This document shows positions 1 to 9,455 of a stretch of 64,000 nt of DNA, piece after piece. Below the pieces are notes generated by a model. The model was not told where the DNA came from. It saw only the letters and a program-made list of their open reading frames with translations, and did no database searches. Origin of the DNA: Siniperca chuatsi (taxonomy: Eukaryota > Chordata > Actinopteri > Centrarchiformes > Sinipercidae); NCBI RefSeq assembly GCF_020085105.1, contig NC_058055.1, positions 28,659,372-28,723,371 of the forward strand, given 5' to 3'. Numbering within the stretch: the stretch's first letter is position 1; each line of letters starts with the position of its first letter. A program made the translations under genes and the position numbers.

Positions 1-4
1 AACA

Positions 5-36
5 AGATTAATAATAATAATAATAATAATAATAAA
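5..36. repeat. (ATA)n microsatellite
   Basis: About ten trinucleotide units at the left edge of the window, in presumed ncbp3 intron. Confidence 0.9.
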
Positions 37-522
37 AGTACAAACAGCTCAGCAGAGCACGTTACGACATTAAGATAAAGAGAAGTGTCGCAGGGTCGCT
101 AAGTGTTAAAGCTCTTCTAAATAAGTTTGGCTTTGAACAAAGGAAGCTCAGTGATGACCGTACGTCAGCGGGCAGAGAGTCCAGAGTTTCGGACCGGCCA
201 CTGTTTGCCCCGGCACCGGGGGACCGGGGGACCGGGGGGCCGGGGGACCTGCAGCAGATCGCAGAGCTCTGCCGGGTCGCTGACGGAGCTGACGGAGGCT
301 CATCACAGCGGCCGCGTCCAGATTTCAGCAAAAACTTCACCCAACTTAAATGAATTGTAATTGGTCGGTCCGTCCGTGCTGATCTGAGACCAGGCCGTGT
401 GATGTAGTCATAACAAAAGATGCGGTCCGTCCCGGTCCTGCTGGTCTTCATGTTCTGGCCGGGAGATCGTGGAACTCGTCGACAGTTCACTGAGTTTATT
501 GTGTTTTTTGTCTCGTGAGCAG

Positions 523-1632
523 GAACCGGATCGGGGGGTCGGGATCGCAGAGCAGGCCCAAATCCGCGTCGCCCACCAAAGTGATGGACGTCCGGCAGCT
601 GCTGGAAGAGAAGAGACAGGGGCTGTCCGGGAGCAGACAGCCCCCCCCGGTGGCCGGCGGCGGAAAGACAGGTGTGCTGCTTGAGCTTGTTTCAGCTGCT
701 GCTGTGAGAAAAGAGCGAACGCTAACTGACCGCTGTTTGCAGACGTACGGCAGCGGCTGGGGAAAAGACGCTACTCTCCCGACAGACGGCGCTCCCCCTC
801 CCCCGTCTCCCCCAGAGAGACTCCTCCACCCAGAGACCCGGTCAGAGACGTGCATCGCAGACTGGGCGTGGCCGGTCAGGACAGCAGAGGCCTCTTCTCC
901 AATTCATCCAAAGACAGAAAGACAAGTAACTCTTCTCTCCGTTTCCCTCCTCTTCGCTTATTTCAGACTCCCAAAACTGATATTTCCTTCTTTCTAACCC
1001 CTCGAACGTCTCCACACGTGCCTCACAGCTTTCTGTCCACAAATCTTTCAGTTTCTGTGTTTTTAGAAATATGAAATAATGCCGAGCACATCCGTGACGG
1101 AGTGTGTTTATAGGTTTTAAGTTTGGGACCGCACCTTCACATCCCAAAACCGGTATTTGTTATTATTCAAACACTTTTTATGCCGCTCCCAAAATGTGCT
1201 GTTGTGCCTCCAAATCCTAAAATGTCGGTTATTGCCCCTAATTTCTTTTTGTGTTAAACTTTTGGATCGTTCCAGCACTCAGAGCTAACGTCTTTGTTTG
1301 CCGCCCCTGCAGGCGGCCTGTGGAGCAGACTGGGCTCCGCCGACGACAGCGGCGCCGGACGCCACGAGCGCAGACCGAGCAGCCGGGCGTCGGGCCTCTT
1401 CTCCTCCTCGGGCCAGAAAGCCGGCAGCGACGGCAGGAGGAGACGAGGCGCCGGAGGAGAGGAGGAGGTGGAGGTGGAGGAGGAGGACGAGGCGACGCTG
1501 CAGAAGATGTGGGGCGCCATGATCAAACAGAAACAGGAGCGTCTGTCCCACAAGATGAAGAAGAGCCGGCTGGACAACCTGCCGTCGCTGCAGATCGAGA
1601 TCAGCCGCGAGAGCAGCGACTCGGACGCCTGA
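523..1632 (+). CDS. ncbp3: Nuclear cap-binding protein subunit 3, C-terminal exons (partial)
   Basis: Three exons, 523-671, 743-925 and 1313-1632, joined by GT/AG introns with continuous phase. The peptide matches the C-terminus of vertebrate NCBP3 (C17orf85): NRIG, then DVRQLLEEKRQ, DVRQRLGKRR, DVHRRLGV, GLWSRLGSADD, an acidic stretch, MWGAMIKQKQE and the near-terminal KSRLDNLPSLQIEISRESS. NCBP3 binds the mRNA cap together with NCBP1 and supports poly(A) RNA export in the nucleus. The N-terminal RNA-binding part lies left of the window, and 1-522 looks like intron. The stop (TGA 1630-1632) lies inside a 27-bp tandem repeat. No canonical AATAAA is obvious just downstream; AATACA near 1791 is a weak candidate. 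Confidence 0.93.
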
Positions 1633-1725
1633 GGGCGACGCGGCGACTCGGACGCCTGAGGGCGACGCGGCGACTCGGACGCCTGAGGGCGACGCGGCGA
1701 CTCGGACGCCTGAGGGCGACGCGGC
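1618..1725 (+). repeat. 27-bp tandem repeat (4 copies) spanning the ncbp3 stop codon
   Basis: Four head-to-tail 27-bp units with essentially no divergence. The first contains the last codons and stop of ncbp3 (DSDA-stop). Because 27 is a multiple of three, each further copy repeats the same in-frame stop, and the inter-stop peptide would be GRRGDSDA. Confidence 0.9.
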
Positions 1726-1869
1726 GACGGAGGAAGGAAACCAGCCGAGTTATTTCTCTTTTGAACTTCAGATCACTGTTTTCTCCAATAATACAAAGAC
1801 AGGAAGCCGTCAGGCCAGACTGCAGCTGTGTGGTGGGTTTTCATTTCTGTTTCGTATTGTGTATCTGTG

Positions 1870-2165
1870 GTCCGTGGATGGATTATTGAACAGGCCTGCC
1901 AGGCACGGCTCCAGGGGCCCACAGGCTCCAGGGGGCCCCCGTTTGAAGTGTTTAGTTGTCAGTTAAAAGTAGGTAATGGTGATACCTGATGGTGTTGATC
2001 AGAGTCTGCAACCAGGTCCAAACATGGTTATAATGTCTGAAGTCTCTGTTCGCCTCCAGCGTCGGCTGAACGCTGAGGTTCAGCGTGTGAACGGCAGCAC
2101 CTGGGAGCTCTGTAGGAGGGCTGGGGGGCCCGGGGGGCCCGTCATCTCATAATCCATCCACGCTC
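1870..2165. repeat. Interspersed repeat, GGCCC-rich teleost family
   Basis: Contains a GGATTATTGAACAGGCC motif and GGCCCCC-rich blocks that recur, in either orientation, near 54743-54905, 59345-59480, 61615-61715 and 63716-64000. The shared core reads GTAATCCATCC plus AGGCCTGTTCAG on one strand. Class unknown. Confidence 0.5.
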
Positions 2166-3027
2166 CTGTCGATATATTAAACATCTGTGCCGATATTTAA
2201 CAGCCAAAACTAGAGGTGCAGCGTTTCTCAGTTGTGTTCTTGTCAGGATGTAGCAGGACAGGAACACCTGTCAGTGACTCATTCCTTCGTTACTGTGGAG
2301 GTGTTGGACTCTGCTGAGACCCGTCTCCGCTGAGACCTGAACCCTGAACCCGGCGGTCGTAACGCTGCCTTGCTCGGGACCATTCCTCCACGCTTTGAGC
2401 TTTCCGTTGTCTGGCTGCAGCTCGTCTTCGATGTCAAGTCCAGTACAAAACTTCCTTTATGAAATGTGTGTTTTTACATTTAACTGTCCCCGTTGGGTCT
2501 GTGGCGTCGGGTCACGTGTCTCCCGTGTGGACGGCGAGGCGGAGCGAGAGAAGACGCAGAGGATCAGTGAAAGGATGAAAAGGAAATGTGACTCCACCTG
2601 TTTCTCCAGACTTGTCATTGTTTCCTCTGACAGCAGAAAGAACTGATGAAGCAGACTCTTTTCTGGGGGTAAATATCCTAAATGTTTTTTTAATCACCTG
2701 TGTGCGTCTGTTATTGATCGTCCACGTTCCCTCAGACGCTTCCTGTCTGTGGTCTCGTCCTTCCTGCAGTGTCTGTCCTCTGACTGGTGTCATCTGGTAT
2801 TTAATTTTTTTAATGGAAACCTTTGGGGCCACAGTGACTGTAGGACACAAGTCAGTGCCATCGCTGCTGCTCATGGACATACATCATTATTAAAATGTTG
2901 GCTCATGCTTTTTCTGCAGTTTCTGAATCATTTCCACTTTTACCACAAAGAATTTGCACCGTACGACTAAAGTTACCAATAACACGTCAATAATTACTAA
3001 CGGTTATCTTCATTGTCAGTTAATCTG

Positions 3028-3085
3028 CTGGGCGCCGGCTCAGCGGAGTCCTCGCCGCAGCGGCGCGGGTTCGATTCCAGGTGTC
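3028..3085 (+). repeat. tRNA-derived SINE head remnant
   Basis: A CCGGCTCAGCGGAG A-box-like stretch is followed by GGTTCGATTCC, a perfect RNA polymerase III B-box. No cloverleaf closes, so this is read as a decayed SINE head and not a tRNA gene. Confidence 0.4.
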
Positions 3086-4097
3086 CACCCCCCCTCTCTT
3101 CAGCTGATGCAGGCGAGAGAAGCCCGTTAATCTGCAGGTTACTTTCTCGATAGTCGGCCAACGCGTACTGGCTGCAGCTTCTTTGTTCGCTTCAGTCTGT
3201 TCGAGTTCTTTGGTCCAAATCTGAACATTAAAATCTAAAATCTGGGATCCCGAAGAACTGCAGTGCAGCCCTGCTGTCCACCAACATTCGTCCCGCACCA
3301 TCAGAAGCTGCGGGCACGCCCAAATTAACTGACAGTAAGCTGTATTAATTATTACTATTAATTATCAATTAATATTTTCTGTCAAACTCGAAGCGAAGAG
3401 TTCTTCAGATCAGCCGGAACGAGTCTTTCAGTTTCCAGGTTCGGCACAGGGTCGCTTCAGTATTACCGGTGTCCCGGTGGCGTCTTCTAACGTCCAAAAC
3501 CCAAAGATCGTCAGATTCCTGTCACGTTAAACTGCTTTTGCTTGATGATAATGACTTAAACAATGAATCGATGATCAGAATACTTGCAGATTAATTTTAT
3601 GTCGATCAGCTAATCGATTAGTTTCTGCGGCTTTAGCTTAAATTAACATTTTTTTCAAAGAAGTTCCTGTTTTCCTTTTTATTGGTAGCAAATTACAGAG
3701 TTGTGTTCAGGAAACTTGGAAGAAATGATTTAAAAATGACGTATAAAAGAAAATAAAGTGTTAGCCGCTGTCTGAGTTTTACTTCGTGTCTCGCGGTCGG
3801 CCTGACGTGTCGTCGACGTTTTCATTTCAGACTGTTAAAGTGATGCGTTTCAGACAGAGGAGGCGTTTATGTTCCCGTTCCTTATATATTTATAATAACG
3901 TATGAACTGAGACTTCACGGAGCTCCACAGTTTCAGCTCGCTGTTCGTCTGCTGCTGCTCTGGTTCGCTCGCTGCCAGAGAAGAAGAAGCTTAAAAAGCC
4001 GCTGAACGCTCTCGCTCGGCAGCAAACAGCAGGCAGACGCTGCTGAACGTAGAGCATCTAGAAGAAGCATGTTAAATTGCCAAAATATTAAAATAGC

Positions 4098-4223
4098 AGT
4101 TCAGGTCTGTAAGAGTCTTGCAGGCATACAAACCACAGACTGTAAATCAAGATGGCCGCCAGTTCAGGTCTGTAAGAGTCTTGCAGGCATACAAACCACA
4201 GACTGTAAATCAAGATGGCCGCC
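4098..4223. repeat. Perfect 63-bp tandem duplication
   Basis: Two identical 63-bp units (4098-4160 and 4161-4223), each ending GATGGCCGCC, at the head of an interspersed repeat that continues to about 4640. Confidence 0.9.
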
Positions 4224-4645
4224 GTGTCGCCACTTCCTGCCGCTGTGCTAAATGAAGCCAAAATCTCCGGATACGGGAGCAGCCATCTTGGTTGGTGACG
4301 TCATTTGGAGCCAGAGTCTGCGCAGTAGTGATCGGGGGTGGAGCCGCGGTATCGAGGTCCCGCCCACACACACACCTGGCCGACCCAATCGCGAGCAGAG
4401 CTCAGCTGTCAATCATGACGTGAAACCCCGTTTTTATAACCAAACTTATCAGAAAAACGAACACTTGAACAAACAGCGTGATGAGAGCGAGCTGAACTGA
4501 CAGAAACCATCTTTGACTTTTAGTTTGTCCGTTAACATGGAGGGGGCGGGGCTTCTGACCTGTACTGCTGCCCGCCACCAGGGGGCGATGCAGATGTTCT
4601 GGGGAGCTGACATGTCGTCCATGTTTATATACAGTCTAAGGTTCA
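4224..4645 (+). repeat. Interspersed repeat (unclassified teleost family)
   Basis: Contains blocks I recognise as recurring in fish genomes: GAGGTCCCGCCCACAC, CAGCTGTCAATCATGACG, CACCAGGGGGCGATG and CATGTTTATATACAGTCTA. The short ORFs here are repeat-derived. Class not determined. Confidence 0.5.
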
Positions 4646-4651
4646 GACAGA

Positions 4652-5058
4652 GGCATGGATGTATTATTAGAACTGGATACCGGACCCAAAGATGGCGCCT
4701 ACGCCATAAGTTCCTAGCTTGTGGGTTTACTTCCGCGGTTCGTGGCCCACTGAACACGCGCAGTAGTGTTTCTCCCGCTGGCCCGTAGACTTTACATCGT
4801 GATGACGTCACGGATTTTTAAATCGCTTTTCTCGGCTCGAGGAAAGTTTTACAAATATAAAACCGCCGTAGATCAGAAATCCATAATTAAAAGAGTCTTA
4901 ATGGACCTTGTTCTGCAGCTCGAGGCGTCCTGTCAACGGTTACAGGCGTCTCTTTTATAACGGCGGCCTTTTCAGGGGGATTTATGCTGCAATACTGCGA
5001 GTGGCCACTGGGGAAAAACTGGTAGCAAGGCCGAGCGGCGGCGAATGATACATCCATG
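4652..5058. repeat. MITE-like element with short terminal inverted repeats
   Basis: The left end GCATGGATGTATTA and the right end ATACATCCATGGC form an imperfect inverted pair about 400 bp apart. The interior is CpG-rich and has no coding potential of note. Confidence 0.4.
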
Positions 5059-6394
5059 GCCAGAGGCAGCGCGGTGTCATACGAAGTCAAAGGAAAGACG
5101 GGATTAGATGCGAAGACGTCTCCGCGAGAGTTTCAAATGTTTCACCCTGAGAGAAAAATGCGCGAGTCTCCCGGAGCGTTGAGTCTAACGTACAGGTGGT
5201 CCAGCGGCCAAATTCGTGCGAAAATTAGATTTGCTTCCAAACGGAGGCAACGTATTTCAGATTAAATATTCAAGAGTGAAAGACAAAACTTTCTTATTTA
5301 TTTATTAAAAAAAGTTTAACTTTGAAACTGCTCCATCGGGACTCTGTGGGTTTGATCCGATTGGATCGACAGGTGGCAACGTGAGGAAACAAACATCACT
5401 AAACTCTGATTGGGGGATAGAAGTAGAGGTGACATCATTTTCCCCCAACTGAGCCCCGCCCACTTCAGACCAGTGAGAAGCGGCGTCACCGGAGACCCGA
5501 TCTCTCGTAGGAAGAAGCTGAGTGAGAAAACACGTTTCCAGGACGTTTAACGAAAGAAAAAGACACAAGAACAAGTTCGAGGTGAAACTGAATCTGTCAC
5601 TCACGTTTATCTGACCGCTTTTGTTGTCACGGTAACCTCAGCCTACGCCCATTTCCACTTCGCTCGAAGCAACAGAAAGTAAATCATTAAACGTCTCACG
5701 GTTCTGGATAAAACAGGCGAACTGACGACGTCGCTGCGGCCTCGGATTGTCAGATCAATCGATCTGACCGCAGATTAATCGATAATGAAAATAATCACGA
5801 CACATCGTACATGTTCAGCCTCAGGTACAGTTCGTCCTGCTGGGGGCGCTGCAGGGAACATCAGGGAGTCGTTCAGATGTAAAGGGTTCGTCCTCTGAGG
5901 AGCAGGAATGTGTCGCCTCCACAGAAAAAACCTTTAATAAAAATCAGTTTAATGCAGTTTTCTGTAAACGTTCGGCCGAGTTATAAACTCTGAATCACTG
6001 TAGTTCGTTTGTCTGCTGACGTCAGCGCTGAGCTCATAAGAGCGGGCTGCGACAACCAATCAGAGGGAGTCGAATCACAAACACCTGAGATCAGCTTTCT
6101 GTTTATTCGTTTAACAAATAAAACAAGTAAATCTGCTCAAAGATCAGAACAATAGAATCACTCACTGTTACGTAAACTTTCAAATAAACGGTTTAATGAT
6201 ATAAAGGTCGTTTTATTCCCTGCTGTCCTTCTGTTTCCATTTGTATTCTGTGGATGTTGACAGATGTCTGAACGATGTTTTTATTCGTCATTGAATTAAT
6301 AAAGACGTAAATGATCTCAGCCGGTGGCTCTCTGGTGTAAAGATGATCGCATCATAAGTTATAAAGTCTAAAACATGTAGACGAAACAACGCTT

Positions 6395-6505
6395 AGTCTG
6401 CAGCCACGCTAGCAGCTCTGTGAGGCCGTGCTCATGCTAACATTAGCATGCTAACGTGCCGATGTTCAGCAAGTATAATGTTTAGCGTGTTAGCGTGCTA
6501 ACGTA
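6395..6505 (-). repeat. GTTAGCATGC-type interspersed repeat
   Basis: Contains CATGCTAACATTAGCATGC and CAGCCACGCTAGCAGCTC. The same family occurs in reverse orientation at about 60040-60192. Confidence 0.5.
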
Positions 6506-7587
6506 ATAATAATAACCGGTTCAACATGAGCTCCAGCTCCACCAGCTGCAGCAGCAACATCCTGCTTTACATTAATGCACGAGGAATAATAACCTGATGA
6601 TAGAATATATAACAGCACAGCAGCCACAGGGACGCTGCACTGCTTTAATGCTTTAAGGGCTTTTTCCTGATTACACTCTCACACTTTCACTGCAGCAGAG
6701 GGTTTCCACAGAGTGTGTCAGGACTTTTACTGAAGAATCGGACCTGAGTGCTGCGTGTTGGACTACATGACGGTGATACAACTTCTCTCCACCCGGTCTG
6801 GTGTTTGATTACTGTCTAATAATATCCCAGCAGTTAGTTTGGAGCCTTGCATGGCAGCTGTAACGCTGACGGTGTTGACTCTCAACGTGTAGAAATAAGT
6901 CCTTCAGAGTTATTTAAATGTAAAATGCTGAAAACACTTGAGTGTAAAATGTGGTGTCGCACAAAGAAACAACTTTTAAATTCCAGATATATTTCTGATA
7001 TTGTTTGAGTCTGACGTGCAGAACGTAGCGCCGTCTGCAGAGCTTCTCTTAGTTTTCGGTGGTAGACGGAAGTCAGGCAGTGTGAAAACACACACATCGG
7101 CTCCTTTTAAAATGTCTCGTGGTGCTTTAACAAACCTCCAACAGTGGCTTTTCTTCGGGGACGTTGTACTTTGCTTAATGCAGTAAAGAAGAAACCTTTA
7201 GTGAGAGCAGATGAGGTGCTGCAAGACCTCTGAGAGAAAGACAACAGGTGATCACTAGGAGACAAACACCCCTCAAAAAAGCTTCAAAATGCCTTAATCA
7301 TGCTCATACATTAATCCAGTATTACATTCTGACTCCCTTAAACCTCTGAATGCAGCACTGCTGCGTTCACACGTGTATGAGGAGGGTATTTAAGCTCTTC
7401 ATCCAGACTGTCCGAGCAGAGGCAACGGTACTTTTCTCTGTTCGGAATCAAGTTCAGCAAAATAAATGACATACGACTCTGCTGGTCACACACGTAGCCA
7501 ACAGATCCACCGGGGGCGCCGTCTCCACTGCCCTCCACCCAACACAACACCGCCTACATCAGGACGCTGATTTCAGCTCAGCATTCA

Positions 7588-8565
7588 ATGCAGTCTCCCC
7601 ATGAAACTGGCTGGACTCTGGACTCTGGGTACTCAAGCCCAGAGTCCAGCCAGTTTCATGGCTGGACTCTGGGCTTGAGTACCACACTCTGCAACTGGAT
7701 CCTGGACCTCCTCACAAACGGACCCCAGACGGTTCAGAACGGCGCTCGCGCCTCCTCCACTCGGGCTCCGCCCCGTCCCGTTCACGCTGTACACCCACGA
7801 CTGCAGCCCCCCGACACGGAGACAACTCCGTGGTGAAGTTTGCAGACGACACCGCCATCATCGGCCGGATTACGAACAACGATGAGACTTCGTATCGGGG
7901 GGGGAATCAACAGTCTTGCAGGGTGGAGCTCGGAGAACAACCTGCTGCTCTACGTCAGCAAAACCAAGCAGCTGATCGGAGGCAGCTGCTTGCCCCCCCC
8001 GTCTACATCGGTGGAGCAGGGAATCAGCATCACCGAGAACCTGACACGGTCCTCTCACACCTCCACCCGCTCAAAGCTCAGAAACGGCTGCATTTCTCAT
8101 GGAAACTGAAGAAGGCAAAGATCTTGTTAACTTTTAAAGAGGAGCAACAGGAAGCGTCCTGACTGGAAACGTGTGCACGGCCGGGACCGGAGGGCCCCGC
8201 AGCCGGGGATTCGAACCGCTCAGAAGCTCGCTGGTACCAAGCGACCGAGCAGCAGCGGTGTCGGCGAGGTGAGGTGTCTGTCGACCCAGCAGACTACAGA
8301 GCAGCTCCTTCCCTCGGGCGGAGGCTCCTCCGCTCCACCTCAACCACCATCAGAAAGTGACATGGAACTTTCTGTTATGATGGTTTTGCACATTAGCGTA
8401 CCACCTTTGTGTAACATATGTTTATAAGTATCTGTTTATATTGTTTTTATTTGTATTTTTATTCTGTTCTAATTTTAAATATTCGTACATATGTGTTGTG
8501 TGTGTAGCATAATTTCACTGTGCAGCTCTGTGTTGAAGAATGACAAATAATAAACGAACCTCGAA
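7588..8565 (+). mobile_element. Decayed Rex1-like LINE, 3' part
   Basis: Reverse-transcriptase fragments occur in several frames: TTLCNWILDLLTNGPQ near 7680-7740, VKFADDTAIIG at about 7834-7866 (catalytic F-A-D-D), then SKTKQLIGG and a C-terminal LKKAKILL segment. The frames are broken, so no functional protein. The tail ends in a TGACAAATAATAAACGAACC-like 3' end. Family assignment to the Rex1/Babar group rests on the motif pattern. Confidence 0.75.
7601..7683. repeat. Compound palindrome inside the Rex1-like remnant
   Basis: 7601-7621 is the exact reverse complement of 7639-7659. 7628-7651 is the exact reverse complement of 7660-7683, separated by 8 nt. The two inverted pairs overlap, as expected from a template-switch event. 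Confidence 0.9.
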
Positions 8566-9099
8566 CATGCAGGCCAAGCTCATCGCATGTTTACACGTTT
8601 AATATTTTAATATATTCAAGTCCCAAAGGCCAGTGTTTTCCTCACCTGAAAACTGAAAAAGCTTTTTCGATCTCTCTGTGGTGGTTTTCAGATTTTAGCG
8701 TGGACCATTTAATCAGAATGTGAAAATCAAAATACAATAATTCAGCAAAATTCAGTCTTGTAATTTGGTTCATATGGCACTTTTCAAGACACTAGGGGCC
8801 GCAGGTGTTGAACATTTGCATACATGTTATGTAGCTGATCACATGTCTACAGGCCTATTACATCACACGTTTACACAAGTTTGATATTTTATAATATTAC
8901 TATTATATAATAATATACCCCATCCTTACATTGTAAATTATATTTATTCCATGACATAGATTTGCTAATATTGCAATATTAATCTTAAAAAAGCTGCATT
9001 TAAACCCTAAAACCAGTGTTTGGAGTGGGCCGCCATGCTTCGGCCTCATGTTGTTGAAACATCTATTTCCTCTAAAGTTATGTAATAATAAGCGCACAA

Positions 9100-9260
9100 T
9101 CTGCTTCCATCTGATTGGCTCATTTGCGTGGCTGTTATTTTGTCAAACCAATCAAAATCAAAAACCCGGCACAGACGGCGCGAAACAAGCCAATGAGATC
9201 GCACTAACGTCACGCCAGACATTAAATATTCTATGTGACGTATGAGGCCTTCAGTTACAG
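9100..9260 (+). promoter_or_regulatory. pcf11: Putative pcf11 promoter (CCAAT boxes and CRE sites)
   Basis: TATA-less housekeeping-type cluster: ATTGG at 9114-9118, CCAAT at 9148-9152 and 9190-9194, ACGTCA at 9207-9212, TGACGT at 9236-9241 and an E2F-like GGCGCGAAA near 9177. It ends about 200 bp upstream of the pcf11 start codon. Inference from motifs; no TSS data. Confidence 0.6.
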
Positions 9261-9372
9261 TCGCCATTTTCTTGTTGTCGAAAACGGGCAGAGAAGGACG
9301 ACAGGCGGCGGCTGAAAAATACCACAAACTCGGCGTTGTTTTTCACCGAGTCAGGGCAGAACAGTTAGCTAC

Positions 9373-9396
9373 ATGAGTTCATGGACTGCCTGCTAA
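9373..9396 (+). other. Short upstream ORF in the pcf11 leader
   Basis: ATG AGT TCA TGG ACT GCC TGC TAA, seven codons, 60 nt before the chosen pcf11 start. It overlaps a second ATG at 9381 that is in frame with pcf11. Confidence 0.5.
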
Positions 9397-9455
9397 TCAA
9401 TGGTTATGGTATTTATAAGGCTGGTGTAGGTTTCCCCGGGTCGTTCAGCTCAAAG

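Larger units (their letters stand above)
1633..9455. other. ncbp3-pcf11 intergenic region and pcf11 5' leader
   Basis: No conserved coding exon found. It holds scattered teleost repeats (about 1870-2165, 3028-3085, 4098-5058, 6395-6505), a decayed Rex1-like LINE (about 7588-8565) and the pcf11 promoter and leader (from about 9100). In 2170-3020, 3090-4090, 5060-6390, 6510-7580 and 8570-9100 I see only unique-looking AT-rich non-coding sequence with short ORFs lacking recognisable similarity. Confidence 0.7.

Noticed and set aside
127..490. Short ORFs at the left edge as extra ncbp3 exons
   Set aside because: No similarity to the NCBP3 segment expected upstream of NRIG; the G-rich tract and missing splice sites fit intron.
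1251..1889. 212-codon plus-strand ORF
   Set aside because: Reads the ncbp3 last exon and its tandem repeat in the wrong frame; the frame with KSRLDNLPSLQIE is the real one.
3060..3085. Possible tRNA gene
   Set aside because: Only a B-box (GGTTCGATTCC) is clear; no acceptor-stem pairing or anticodon arm can be drawn, so a SINE remnant is more likely.
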